A stretch of DNA of 64,000 bases from contig CM046452.1 of assembly GCA_025506515.1 (NCBI GenBank), positions 42,975,591 to 43,039,590 of the forward strand, in the 5' to 3' direction. Every line of letters begins with the position of its first letter. The stretch's first letter is position 1. Below are positions 9,980 to 22,159 of this stretch, one piece after another. Source of the DNA: Flaveria trinervia (taxonomy: Eukaryota > Streptophyta > Magnoliopsida > Asterales > Asteraceae). Made by a program: the position numbers and the translations under genes. A model generated the notes under the pieces. It ran no database searches. It was not told the origin of the DNA and saw only the letters and a list, made by a program, of their open reading frames with translations.

Positions 9980-12900
9980 ATGGTAGAAAAGTGGACCATA
10001 AATCCAAAGCACAACATCTGTGCCCATTTGGATCCCACCACCAGGAATGGGGCTGAGTTTACCGACATAATAGCATTTCTGAGACGGTCCCGGATCTATA
10101 AGGCGATCTCCACTCCTTGCACGCCTTATAGATCACTCCATCAGGCATTCTGGGAGAATGCCTCAGTGGACCGCTCTCGTGAGCCTTACTGTATCAGGAG
10201 CTCCATACTGGGCCATGATATTGAGATTTCTGCCGCCGACATTCAGAGGGTCCTAGAGTTCGGGGAGGACGCTGATCATCCTACAAAACTACATCCATTG
10301 ACAGTGCGAGGATGCTTCCTAAGGCTAAAGTACGCTGGGGATATCAACTCAGGTGTGCTCAACAAGAGCAACCTGAGCCCCCAGTACAAGTACTTAGCAC
10401 ACGTGATCCTAAAGTGTGTAGCTTCGAGGAGGGGTGGTTTTGACGACCTCTCAGACCAGATTCAAAATGCCTACGTGGCACTGGTTCTGAACCACCCCTT
10501 CAGTTTCTCCAGCATGATATTCTTCTACTTGGTGGAGAATTTGGAGGTAAAGGGAAAAGAGGGGTTCTGTATGTACCCCAGATTCTTACAGCTCATCTTC
10601 AACGAGAAGCTGCCATAGTTGCCCAAAGAGAGTCATGACGCAGTGGCCTTAGAAATAATGGATGATACTACTCTGGGCAGGATGAGAGTTTACAGGGGAA
10701 AGCAGATTAAGCCCCAAGTGAAAAGAATGATCGGCCACTTAGCAGATGAAAGCTATGTGGCACCGGGGAGACGCCAATGGCGTCACGAGGACAGTGACTC
10801 CGACGTGGAGCCAATTGTCCTCCCTACTGATGAGTTAGAGGAAGATGACAGTGAGGATGATGCTGTTCCATCCCGAGGCACCGTGTCTGACTCTGTTCCC
10901 TCGGTGTCTGTCTCACCTGCTGAAGTAACTGAGTCAGCAGGATTTCATCAAGATTTTGTTCTGAACGAGGAGGATGAGGATGAATCTGATGAGGAACCAT
11001 TGACCCGGACTGTGGGAAGGAAAGTGGTTCCCACAGAACACGGGTTGAGGGTTGTTGGTGAACAACCGAGAGGCTCCGGAGATACAGAAACTGATCCATC
11101 ATATGCTCCGGGGTCCTCAGGCGGGATTGAAGGGGGAGCATCCACCTCGAAGGGAACGAGGAGAAAACGGATGGCTCAACCCCATGGCCAGAAAAAGAAA
11201 AAGCGTAAGGTAACCTTCATCACCACCACATCCCCCATACCTTCCACCACTACCACCTCTGCAGACACACCTTCCACCACCATACCTCTCCCCACAGCAA
11301 CCACAACCACCACCATACCGATCACCACAAGCCAGACCCCTGCCACCACTACATCATTCACCCCACACTCACCACCACCATCATCCAGACCTGACCCGAT
11401 ATTCACCACCTCCACCACCACCACTAGCCACCAAACCGAGCCCTCAGCCTACCCCTCACACACCTCTAGATCTCCTCTACCTCCAATCGGGGTAGAGGAA
11501 CAGCTGTCAGCCTTAAATAGAATGGTGTTACGACTGCTGGCGGCTGATGAGGAAAAGACCTCTCAGATCCGCCAGCTCACCGACCTGACTGCTGCACAAT
11601 CGCAGAAAATTGCAGAGCAGGATCGACTTATTGAGGAGCAGGCCCAGAAATTGGCTGCTCAGAACACTCAGTTGGACCAACTCCGAGCGCAAAGTGTCAC
11701 AGCAGGTAAGCAGATAGAGGAGTTGGAAAAAGCGAAGAGGTCCATTTTGCTAAAATTGAAAGGATCAAAGGAGGAACCTCTAAAGATAAAGGATGGAGAA
11801 AGAGATAGTGAGGATGATGATGATGATGATGACAGTGATTCTGATGAAGAAAAAACAGAAGAGTGGTGTGCAGATGAAGAGACTGAAGAAGGAGAAGCAG
11901 CTGAATCTGTCTCAGCTCCCGGTCAAGAGAAGAGAACAAAGAACAGACAAGATCAGTCAGCTTCTACTTCTGTACCTTCACAAGAAGAGTCTAGCATTCA
12001 GGATAAAAGTAAATAGTGGATGTTTTATGTATTTAATTACTTTTGTATTCTGTATTGAAAAACCATGTACTAAATGTTTATATTAAGTTAATGCATTTTG
12101 TTTGATATATTACTAATGATTTGAGTGTGAAATGTGTAAATCAAACAGATCCAAAGTACCACAGAGATGAGTTTGATATTGCTCCCCTTTAACAGATCAA
12201 GTCTCAACTCACAGTGATTCTTGATCTGCAAGGGATTGTCAGAAGGTCAGTGAGTTATACCCCTAAAGAAGGTGAAATAATTCACGACCTTCTAACGAGC
12301 AACTGGCAGAGATGTTCAGACTCAATCCTGATGACATTGTCAAGGATGCTCCAACAGTTGATTCAACCAGTGACGACGAACTACACGACGTTGATGAAGT
12401 TGAGGTTGAAGATATTGCTGCTGAAGAGTACCCTCAGTACGCTGACAACGAGGGTAATGTGGTCCCCAATCTGGGTGAGTCCCTAGTCAGTGATATGTTT
12501 GAGGTACTAGACAAGATGGAGCAGGAAGCAGGAAAGACCGAATGAACAGCCCAAGCCTCAAACGATGATGTATACATTCGAAAGGCTGAGTGGGCTGAAT
12601 GTTTTAAAGAAGTCAGAGCCCAACGTGATGCACCGAAGAGGGATGCCTACACCAAGTTCTACAGCGTCAAGAAACATCTTGCGGTGTCAGGCAGGATTAT
12701 AGCATGGCATATTTTGATGATCTTAACGTTTATGCCGTTAAGAGGGAAAAGGGCATAGAGTACTTTAGATTTCCACATGATCTAAAGACTCTACCTGGAT
12801 TTGAGCTCAACCAGCTGGCCAAATTGAAGCTGTTGTATGCTGACCCAAGAAAAATGTCAGGCTGGTTTGAGGCTGCCCTCAAGAAAGAGTACCACACCAG

Positions 12901-13321
12901 ATGGATTAACTTCAGACCTCAACAACCTACAAGGTATATTAGAAGGTCTGAGATGGATGCCATTACTGGAAAACCTAAGATTGTGTTGAAGTGGAGTCCT
13001 CCTCGCACTATGTCGAGAATCCCTCTCAGGGAAATGCTACAGGACTTCACTCCACACTTCAAATGGTGGTACTATGATTGGAGAACTGCTGAAGCTGTCA
13101 TAGTTCTGAACAAAGGGGATCAAATGGATACTGTCAGGGTATTCGACCCAATGTGTCTAACTAACCTGTCTGCTAATGATGTCTATACATTATACAAGTG
13201 GCCACTGTTCTATGACAAACAAGACATTGTACAAGCCCTCCAGTTCCAAAATGTTATACGACTTTGCTTCGCGTTGATATTCACGCGGAGTCACACAAGA
13301 GGACAAGTACAAGAAATATGA
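9980..13321 (+). pseudogene. Post-pol additional ORF (aORF) of element 1, function unknown
   Basis: The ATG at 9980 opens a 212-residue globular segment rich in hydrophobic helices, ending in the motif MYPRFLQLIFNEKLP shared in kind with elements 2 and 3. A TAG at 10616-10618 interrupts, but the same frame stays open to 12016: acidic linker, basic cluster (RRKRMAQPHGQKKKKRK, about 11160-11210, nuclear-localisation-like), Thr/Pro-rich stretch, coiled coil (about 11490-11750, LTDLTAAQSQKIAEQDRLIE) and an acidic run. A candidate intron (about 12008-12150) or decay separates it from an acidic piece (12312-12545) and a C-terminal piece (12704-13321) with two WxYD-type modules (WWYYDWRTAEAVIVL near 13070). 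It is not an envelope gene: no signal peptide or membrane segment is visible. DNA-binding or regulatory roles are inference. Confidence 0.7.
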
Positions 13322-13363
13322 GAAGGTAATGAAGAAAACAAGACATTAGAGAGATCTAGGTCC

Positions 13364-13372
13364 AAGGGGGAG
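13364..13372 (+). other. Polypurine tract, element 1
   Basis: AAGGGGGAG directly before the 3' LTR (TT then TGTTGATACATG), the usual plus-strand primer. Confidence 0.88.
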
Positions 13373-13374
13373 TT

Positions 13375-14130
13375 TGTTGATACATGTATGTCCCTAGATC
13401 GTGATATGTGATGTAATAGATCTTGTTTGGTATGATTAATGAACTGATAATTAATAGTCTGTTGGTTATAATGTTTAATAGTTCATTAATGAGTCGTAAC
13501 TGAATAGATTGGGTTTATGATTACTTGAATGATTACATATAATATTAATTAACTAAAACATTCAAACTTAACTTAATGAAGTTCCCATGCGAATGGCTCA
13601 TGCGAATGAACCATACACATGAAGAACTTCACACGATTGACTCAGTCGCACGACTGAACCAGGAGACTGGGTCAGTCGTACGACTGTAACATAAGATTGG
13701 CTCAATCGCACGACTGAACACTCAGTCGCACGAATGAACCAACCGCATGGTTCAATCGCACGACTGAACCAAACTAATGGTGCGACCTTCCAACTCAATT
13801 CGTGAAAAACAGGGATAGTCGATCTAGTTTGGTTCAGTCGCACGATTGAAGAGTGCCAACCTATAAATACAACTCAATTTGTGAAAAACAGGGATAGTGG
13901 ATCAAGTATAATTCCAGACGAACCCTAGCCGTCCAGAAACCTTCCAAATCGTTCTCCAAGTTCATAGAACACATTAGATCGATCCTTATCGATTTCTAAT
14001 GTTAGTATCAATCCTTGATTGATTCTTCGTGTGTTCTCACTGATTGGATCGTCAATCAAATAGGATTCCGCACTATTTGATTGGTATACACGTGATCTCT
14101 AGGTATTTTAGTCGATACCAGGTCCTAACA
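13375..14130 (+). repeat. 3' LTR of copia element 1 (family A), complete
   Basis: A 756-bp LTR with TG...CA ends (TGTTGATACATG ... GTCCTAACA). U3 contains the inverted-repeat array (about 13600-13855), followed at once by a TATA box (TATAAATA, 13862-13869). The last 240 bp repeat the 5' LTR. The LTR at 62686-63378 has the same start, array and TATA order. Right flank is gypsy gag in antisense. Confidence 0.92.
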
Positions 14131-14842
14131 TTTTCCACCTTCTTTGCACCCTTCACAGACATGTTCCTGCTCGTATATGATTCTCGGTGAGTTGAGCGGT
14201 GTAGTGATGGCTTCCTCCAAGTTGTGGGTCGGTACCCACCACAACATCTTGAATTTGGGGTGGTACACCCTTAATGAACTTCTCGATGTTGCAAGGGACA
14301 GTGTCGACCATATGGGGCAATAGTATACTCAACTCATGATGCCTAGTTGAGTAGGCCAAATGATCACCACCATCTTGCTTCAAGTTCCAGAATTCTTCCT
14401 CCATTTTTTGTAGTTCACTCCTCGGGCAGATATTCACGATGGCAATGTTCTTGAACTCATCCCAGAGAGTGCCAAAATAGCATCAGCTCCTCGACTTCTC
14501 TTCTTGCTATTCCACTAGGTAAGTGCCCTTTGTTGGAACATACTAGTGGCATAACGAACTTTGAGTGTCTCGGGACACTCACAATTGACAAAAGTGTTCT
14601 CTATGCTCTCGAACCACTCAAGAAGACCAGTGGCTCCTTCCTTGCCACTAAAACTAGTGGGCTTGCAAGAACTAAAGTGCTTGAAGGTACAAGTTTGTTT
14701 GTTGCGTCCTTGGTTAGCACTATTCTCTCCTTGACCATTCCATTGTTGCTAGAGTTGGTCATCAAAGTGCTATTGATTTTCGCAACCATGGTTGGGATGA
14801 CGCCAACCATTTGTCAAGCAATCATGGCGACTAGCTTATGAT
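14131..14842 (-). pseudogene. gag: Ty3/gypsy gag fragment (minus strand)
   Basis: Read on the minus strand, 14437-14153 encodes CPRSELQKMEEEFWNLKQ ... HELSILLPHMV ... IEKFIKGVPPQIQDVV, the retrotransposon-gag capsid region typical of plant Tekay/Del-like gypsy elements. The preceding part (14810-14450) encodes the upstream capsid region in two frames, with stops (a GSRA-stop and a break near 14480). The fragment ends at the junction with the copia LTR at 14130. Confidence 0.82.
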
Positions 14843-15544
14843 CGAACTTCACACATTTCTATGGTGATGAGACATGCTAGATATATAAAATGAGTTAGAC
14901 ACGAGAAAGAGAATAACAAGGATTATAATTTAAACAAGGATAAGTCAAGAGTTGTAAGGCATATGGAATGGTTCCATTTGGTAATGCATTACCATTTGGA
15001 AATATTGACACGTCAAGGTAAATTAACCCATTCGCCTTAGAAACTTGTGTATGTTGACCATAGTTTATCACTCATCCCAGAAATCCCCAGGTAAGCATAA
15101 CTAGTCTTGTAGGATTTATGAGATATGTTTGCCTTAGCCCGAAGGCCTTTTGCCAGGAAAACCAGGATACAGGTGTCTATGAGTCACAATTTCTTAGGTT
15201 CATGAAATCAAAACCTTGATGAGATTTTCATAGATTAGACATAGAGTCTAAGTAAATAACCCACGATAATGTGTCGATTCCACATGTCGGCGAGAATAAG
15301 TTTAGAAAAGTTTCATTCGTCGGGGAGAATTAAGAGTCAAAGATAAGTTTAGGGGAGACGAGTAACAAAGTTTAACATAACAAGACAACCTATGCTAAGG
15401 CATCAAATTACATATAAGAAGGCATAGCATTATGTAGCATGTAAACAATGTATATATTTACATAATATAAATATTATTCTATGAGTTCTGCATAAACTAT
15501 AGTTTAGGTCACCCTTTCTAATAACCTAAATCCTTATAGTTATG
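14843..15544 (-). other. Gypsy leader between PBS and gag
   Basis: Untranslated leader of the minus-strand gypsy element by position. No ORF or structural RNA recognised. Confidence 0.6.
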
Positions 15545-15557
15545 GGCTCTGATACCA
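15545..15557 (-). other. Primer-binding site of the gypsy element
   Basis: Minus strand reads TGGTATCAGAGCC, complementary to initiator tRNA-Met, three bases after the LTR end GGGTGTGACA. Confidence 0.9.
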
Positions 15558-16366
15558 ATCTGTCACACCCCAACCTTGATAGCGGAAACGTCGAGATGTG
15601 AGGGTTAAGATTGTTCACAGTCACATAACGCTAAATTTAAATGCAACTTTTATTTTATAAGTTTTAAATGAAATACAATCATAAGTCTCAAAACATGAAA
15701 TAGTTCCAAATAAGATAAAACATAACATCAACGTTTTATTTATTTAACTAGGTTCAAATCCTAGTTTTATTGCAAGCTTCAAACGATAACTTCAAACTTG
15801 GCATTTCCTAAAACATGATAAAAATAAAAGGTCAACTATAAAGTGGTGAGTTTCCAAGGGTTTTATATACATATATAACAAATTTTACAAGTAGCAATTC
15901 ATGTCATAGGTTATGAGTTAGTAAGCTTATAGAACACATATCGTTACACAACCAAACCTCGACTTGATTACAAGTATATATGATTGGCTAAGCATATTTG
16001 GTTCCCATGATGAACAAGCATACATCATCAGGAGCCGGCAATATATTGGCTTTAGCACCAAATAGGCTTGTTAGGCCCAAAGATCTAAGACGTCGCAAGG
16101 CTAACAATAGTTAATGATTGCAAACAAAATATGTATCTCATATAACAGTTACAACACACAAATGACCATGACAAAATGTAAAGATGAATTGCAAGTGCTT
16201 TACAATTTTAACGTTTACAAGTTTATATTGAATAAGTATAATGTTTCCCCAAAATAGTGTGAAAAATATAAAGGGGCAAGGAAACTCATATGATCAACAA
16301 GTATATATTTGGTGATTAATAAGGAAAATAGTTGTCGTCCCAATGTATTTATTCACGAGGTACCTA

Positions 16367-16447
<81 letters not shown>
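16367..16447. repeat. (TA)n microsatellite
   Basis: About 80 bp of nearly pure TA inside the gypsy LTR. Similar but shorter TA runs lie at 1530-1571 and 22062-22101 in both hAT copies. Confidence 0.9.
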
Positions 16448-16449
<2 letters not shown>

Positions 16450-16887
16450 ATTTAAGTTAATAATAAGGTTAACGATTTAACTCGAACTAGGGTATTAAAA
16501 TTTGGGGATTTTTATAAAGTTAATAAATTCTTGTATAAAAAAATACCATTCATGAAATTTATAAAATTTTTTTTAGGAAATTGATCCTTTGTAAATAACT
16601 CGTGAACATATTCAAATTCTATAATTATCATGATAAATCCTTAAAAAAAGAAACCATAAGGTCAATATTAATTTAATAACTTAAAGTATTATTTAACACT
16701 CTAATTTTATAAAGACATTTGTACATAATTTTTTATATCAAAATATAAAATGTTTTACAAGAATAATTTTTTTTAGAAATATTTAGATAACTTTAAAAAT
16801 ATTTGAAGTTTGTAAAATTTTTTTTTATATGTGTTATACATTTTTCATAATAAAATTAAAGCCAAAAAGGCTTCAAAAATTTACTTG

Positions 16888-16955
16888 AGGGTGCTCGGGT
16901 TCGAACCCGGTACCTCAAGACCAAGTTGCACGCGCTCTACTAGTGAACCAGGCCT
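16888..16955 (-). repeat. tRNA-like segment (SINE-like or tRNA-derived) inside the gypsy LTR
   Basis: Minus strand shows an A-box-like TGGTTCACTAGTAGAGC (16934-16950) and, about 35 bp on, a perfect B-box core GGTTCGAACC with flanking G/C pairs. Spacing and sequence fit a Pol III promoter of a tRNA or tRNA-derived SINE. There is no intact cloverleaf, so it is not called a tRNA gene. Confidence 0.5.
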
Positions 16956-17776
16956 TGGCCGTGGTTTATGTTGGTCTTAAATATTATAAGCCCATTCAAA
17001 GGAAGTTTCCCAAAACTTAAGAACTCTAGAAACGATTAGAGCCAAATTGAAACAACAATCGATGTTGTTAATCCAATTATGGTTAGGGCTTTCATTCCCC
17101 GACTAAAATCGAGTATGTATATATTTTTAATTACTTGTATTGTAGATTAACTTGATATGAACAAGTGAAGAACAAGTCGCGACTACAACAGGATCCGATT
17201 GATATGAAAACGATGATGGAAATCAAATTAAACTCGTGGAAAGCTTCGAATAATGTTCTTGATGCAAAGCCCCTTGTCAGTTTAGGTTCAATTTGCTCGG
17301 AGATTAGGTTTTGGTAGAGTTGCAGGTTGCGGAAATGAAAGGAATTAGAGGTGAAATTCTTGTGTGTTTCAGGTGCGATTGAGAGTTGTAAACGGTTAAG
17401 TGTAATTAGATGATTGATTAGGTCATTTAATTAGAGTATTAATAAGGTTTAATGCCTGAACGGTTGTGGGGTTTAAGTCATCGGTTATTTGATCGTTTGA
17501 GGTTTGTAACCGGCTTGTAAACGCAACTAAAGTGAGCTTTCAAGTTCGAATTAAGTTCACGAAATAATTTGGAACGGTTGGTACGGTTGGGTGCTAATTG
17601 TGTTTTTAGTGCTTTAGGTTTCTTTTAATAATTACACAAATGGCCCCTGTAGTTTAAGGTTTGTTATTTATGTTAGAAACTTTAAATTCGTGTTTCAAAT
17701 ATTATATAAATACTCCCTAAACTTAATTTAAGTTTAAATTTAAACTATTTATTAATTACTAAGCTTTTGTAATTAT

Positions 17777-17890
17777 TTTTATTATTATTAATATCATTAC
17801 TATTATAGTTATTATTATTAGTTATTATTATTATTATTTTAGTTATTATTATGGTATTATTATCATTATTATAACTTTATTATTATTACT
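17777..17890. repeat. ATT/TTA trinucleotide-rich low-complexity block
   Basis: Imperfect ATT/TTA repeats near the start of the gypsy LTR. Confidence 0.8.
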
Positions 17891-18109
17891 ATTATTAATA
17901 TTAACATAATCAATATTATTTGATATTTTTATGTTAACTATCATACATTAAAAGTTAATGATAATTAAAAAGAATAAGCATAAATACACATGAGTTCCAT
18001 GATTGAAAATAATGACCCTTATAAGAATAAACGAAGTTAACTTTAGTAACAAAAAATACGAGATGTTACAATCCCCTAACTTAAAATAATTTTGTCTCGA
18101 AATTAAGAA

Positions 18110-18805
18110 AATGAACACTTAACAGATAATGATACTAAGACAGATCCAATGGGGAACTAGAAACTAGTTATAATGATACTAAGACACACAAGTAATTAAG
18201 AGACAGAACAAGACAAATAACTCAGGTGTTTGGTTTTCAAGAATGTTGTATATTGTTTTTTAGTTCCTTATAAGTGCTACAAAGCATAAGAAAGATACAA
18301 GAGATCAGAGATACTTTATACTACATCCTATAGACAGCCATACTTTGAAGGCCAGCTGGATACATGATCTAGACAACAACAAAATCAATGTTGAGTAAAA
18401 AGGCAGATTGCATTTTGACTAGTGACTATGACATGCCATAGCTCACATTCTAATATACTACAAAAAAGAGAAAAGTACATAAAGTAGAAAGAAACAGAGT
18501 TATGCGGAAAGGTGGTCCAGCTTTATGGTAAAAGGTACATCAGATAAAGCATGCACTCAAAAGTATTCGAAAGAAATATGTCTTCATAAACTGGCTTCGA
18601 AAGACTTTGTCTCTGAAGCTTCGGAAGACTTCATATTTGGCTTCATATTGGGCTTGGCTTCGGAAGATTTCACACTTAGAATGTTTTACAATGCAGAATG
18701 TGAAACTTCTGAAGTTCTACTTCAGCACTTTATGCATGCATGTAGGACAAATTTTTTGCATGTTTGGGGTTGCATCAGCCTTATATGAAACGTTACAAAT
18801 GTAAC
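18110..18805 (-). repeat. Copia family B LTR, antisense solo or truncated copy
   Basis: The reverse complement follows the LTR at 40674-41465: the start region GGCTGATGCAACC (about 18765-18780), TTCGGAAG motifs (about 18597-18700), the block around ATGACATGCCATA (18428-18440), the stretch around CAGCTGGATAC and the end region with AAGAGACAGAACA. No family B internal sequence adjoins it. It abuts the start of the gypsy LTR at 18070. Confidence 0.8.
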
Positions 18806-19287
18806 TGATGCAATTGAATATTTTCTCGAGTCATAGAAACCTATGAGCTCACCAACGTTATGTTGACCTATTTTCTAATATGTTTTTCAAGTAACTATGA
18901 ATGTAAGAAAACCCACACTTTTAGATGGCATGTGTAAGGCACATAGGAAGATTGTGTAGCATAGGCATAAGGATGCTTAGGCCGATGTGTTATATTTTCC
19001 AGAATATGTACCTTAATACATTTTTGTATAATGAACATCATGAACTCTTTAAATTAATGTTATTATTCACTTTTAACCATATGCTCATAAAGTTCCCCCT
19101 TCCTTTGATTCTGCCATCGACGGGAAGGATGTGACAATGTGGTAGTGGTGGCTAGGAGTGGTGTGGTGGTGGTGGCATAGATGGGGTGTGTGGTGGTAGT
19201 GGTGGTAGGGAGGGGTGGTGGTAATTGAGATGGGGTTATGTGGTGTTAGAAAGAAAAATAAGGAAAAAAAGAAGTGTTGGGTGGGCG
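18806..19287. other. Intergenic, ending in a G/T-rich tract at the hAT insertion site
   Basis: 18806-19130 shows nothing recognisable. 19135-19225 is strongly G-rich, (GGT)n-like, with many short G runs and thus G-quadruplex potential. No gene is supported. Confidence 0.55.
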
Positions 19288-19510
19288 TAGCGGTGGGCAA
19301 AAAAACAGGTTCGGGAACCAGTTTGGCCGGAAAACCTGAAACCGGTTTGAGGCCCAAACCGGTTCGAACCCGACCTAACCATCAGTTCCTCCCCGGTTTT
19401 CCAAAATTTGAAACCGGTTTCTGAACAAAACTGGTTCCAACCCAGTTCTAAACGGTTCCAATCCAGTTCACAACCCGGTCATCAAACTGGTTTAAAACTC
19501 GGTTCCAACC
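19288..19510. repeat. hAT left terminus and subterminal AACCGG repeats
   Basis: At least six AAACCGG/CCGGTT/CTGGTT variants lie within 200 bp of the left end. They mirror the right-end cluster at about 22160-22345 and fit transposase-binding subterminal repeats. Confidence 0.75.
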
Positions 19511-19724
19511 TGGTTACCATTGGGTAACGACTATATAGCCGTTTGTACCATTTTTTTGACCGTTTTTGATGGTTTTTACCATTATACCTTCACTAGGTTA
19601 GTATTATATATATGTATTTGATGTTTTGGTTGAATCACAACAACTTATAACACTCTCTACTCTCAAAAATCTAAAAAACGCTCTCACAAATACTTTCGTT
19701 TTAACGCTCTCATCAAAAATCTCA

Positions 19725-21810
19725 CAAATGTCTTCATCAAGTGCTCAATCATCCACTGGTTGTTAAGCATCTTCAAGCAACGTGGTGGTAGCAATCCTTT
19801 CTACGATAGGACCCCGAGGTGCAATTACGATTTATGTCAAATGGCTAGCGGTCCAAACAAGGCTCGTTGCAAGTTTTGTCATAAGTTTTTCAAAAATGCA
19901 AACACAATGTTGAAAAACCATATTTCAAATAAATATTGTAAAGCATTAGAAGGTGAACTTTCTCAAGGTCAAGCTTCGATGACAAACGAAGGAAATATTT
20001 AGGCGTATAACGTTGATGCGTTTTGGGAGCAAATGGCGCATTTTGTAATTCAAGAAAGCTTGTCATTCAAACATTTCGACAACAAACATTTGACTCGACT
20101 CATTCAACGAACTCTCCAACAACGTTACACCAATGTAAGTCATGCTACTCTTCGAAGAGATTATTTAAAAAATGGAAAAAAGCTAAAAATGAATTAATAT
20201 CTTATTTTAAAAATTTACAAACCGGTGTTAACTTAACTAGTGATGTTTGATCGACACCTCACAGTTCACCGGACTCGTACATTTGTGTCACTGCCCATTG
20301 GGTTGAACCCGATTCATGGCAAATGACGAAACGTACATTACATTTGAATAGTTTGATTATCCTCACACCAACCAAAAAATTTGTATCTTATTGATAAAGT
20401 TATTCATACGTATAAATTAAAACAAAAATGTTCTATATCTTTTGATAACACGTCAAATAACACTCTTGTGATAGATCTTTGAAATTAAAATATAAACCAA
20501 TGTGTGAGGTGTGTTTTTCATTAGATGTGTTGCGCATATTATAAACTTAGCCGTTCAAGATGGCTTAAAAACAATTAGAACAGTGAAAGATTGTTTTAAA
20601 AGAATGTTACTGACATTTTTAGCAATAACCAAAGATATACTAAATATCACAAGTTTTGTAAAGATAAATATACCAAATGTTTCGGCCCGAATTGGGACGT
20701 ATCAACACGATGAAATTCCACTTGTAACATATTTGAAAAGGAGATTGAACAAACAAAAGTTAATAGCTTTTCATAATAGTTTGGTAAGTCGTGGAAAGGG
20801 AAATTCTTGCCATCCATCGGGTTGGGCCGCTATTGAAGAAGTAACAAAAATGCATCAAAATTTAAAAACGCAACGTGTCTTTCCAGAGTTTATTATCTAA
20901 CGAGTCTGTTAATACTTCACCAATTTTTTAATGACTTCAAAATAAAATGAAATGTCGTGTAGGGGTAGACCTTATTCAAATATGATACCCCCAATGAAAG
21001 AAAAACTTATAAAGTATTTTAAAAAAATGCCTTCGGTTATTACATATGCCACTACTTTAAACCCTTGTTTAAATTTGTCGGGGTTGAAACTTTACTTGAT
21101 AAAATTACTTTAATTTGGATTTAGAAGTTGATAACCCAATGTATAGTAAAACTTTAAAATCTACTTTTAACAAATAATTAAAAAAATTATGATGTTTATT
21201 TATTAAAATACGAGGAAACATCACAAATCCATGAGGCTTTAAGGCATGCGGCATATGCCGAAAGTTCGAATGATCCAATGTTTGATTTATATAATACTTT
21301 AAGGCATGAATGTAATAAACATCAATGTGGTAACACTCCGAGTAGTGAACTCGGAAAGTATGGTATTAAAAACTTTTTATCCACCATGACTCCACAAGAT
21401 TTTAATTTTTTTGTCTTGTTCGCTTGGTGGAGAGGTAAGAAAGATCAATTTCTCATCCTATCCACCATGGTCCGAGATTTACTAACCATCCAAGCTTCCA
21501 CGGTAGCTTGGGATTGCTTTTTCTGTAAGTGGCAGGGTTATATCAATAAGACGAACTCGACTCACTCCACAAGTGGTTGAAATGTCAATTTGCTTGAAAG
21601 ATTATTTGGATGTTGCGAAAAGAGTACAACAAACACTCACTTAAAAGAGAACTGGAATACAAAGCAGAATTATATGAGGACGAGGTAGAGAGCGGATTGG
21701 CACCCGGAATGACCGATGATGAAGCGACATATGATGACTACCTCGTAACAGTTCCTGTTCTGGTGGCGAAGAATAAACGTACAATATGTAACAGAAGGAC
21801 GAAGAAGTAA
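19725..21810 (+). pseudogene. hAT transposase (zf-BED/RICESLEEPER type), frame-broken
   Basis: The BED zinc finger is readable at about 19850-19950 (CKFCHKFFKN ... HISNKYC). After several stops comes the RNase H-like region with the typical SPDSYICVTAHWVEPDSW (about 20265-20320) and CVAHIINLAVQDGLKTI (about 20525-20575), then a long piece to 20900. The C-terminal dimerisation region starts near 21278 and ends near 21750. A frameshift near 21500 destroys the hallmark FSVSGR motif that copy A still shows. More than six breaks exclude a working protein. The two copies break at different places. Confidence 0.85.
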
Positions 21811-22064
21811 ATACGCTAATGTTTAGTTTTTAAAAACTATTATTGAAACTTGTATGTTGTTAAAATTGTATAAATGTTTTATATAATTCACTTTTATTAT
21901 AAACTCACTTTGAGTCTTTGATAATTTATAAATATTTTAATATACATCTTTATATAATAATAATATGATTATATATTTTATAAAAAAAATTGTATAAATT
22001 AATATAATATAAAAAAATAATTATAATATAAATAAAAAAATAATTATAACAAAAGTGTATAAAT

Positions 22065-22101
<37 letters not shown>

Positions 22102-22159
22102 TAACCCAAAATTTTAATATTATTTGAATTTGAAAAAAAATTATTATATGAATTAAAAA

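Larger units (their letters stand above)
2336..14130 (+). mobile_element. Copia LTR retrotransposon 1 (family A), RT-deleted, with post-pol aORF
   Basis: In order: truncated 5' LTR (2336-2578), tRNA-iMet-type PBS, leader with an inverted-repeat array, gag with a zinc knuckle, a second zinc knuckle, aspartic protease, integrase, an RNase H tail, about 2.5 kb without coding sequence, an aORF, a polypurine tract and a full 3' LTR (13375-14130). Protease-integrase-(RT)-RNase H order is Ty1/copia. The element cannot be autonomous because the whole RT and most of RNase H are missing. Left flank is the hAT flank and right flank is gypsy gag, so no target duplication survives. The extra ORF, large size and long gag are reminiscent of Sirevirus-type copia elements, but lineage was not tested. 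Confidence 0.9.
15561..18070 (-). repeat. 5' LTR of a Ty3/gypsy element (about 2.5 kb)
   Basis: On the minus strand it begins TGTAACATCTCG (18070) and ends GGGGTGTGACA (15561) directly before the PBS and gag, which fixes both boundaries. It is long for an LTR but usual for Tekay-like chromoviruses. It contains a (TA)n block, an ATT-rich block and a tRNA-like segment. Confidence 0.82.

Noticed and set aside
11176..11424. Minus-strand valine-rich frame over the aORF
   Set aside because: Antisense of the Thr/Pro-rich ACC-repeat linker of aORF 1.
16888..16955. Functional tRNA gene on the minus strand
   Set aside because: A- and B-box motifs are present but no complete acceptor stem or cloverleaf can be formed.
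19085..19424. Frames over the G-rich tract and hAT left end
   Set aside because: Low-complexity GGT repeat and subterminal repeats produce open frames without any domain.
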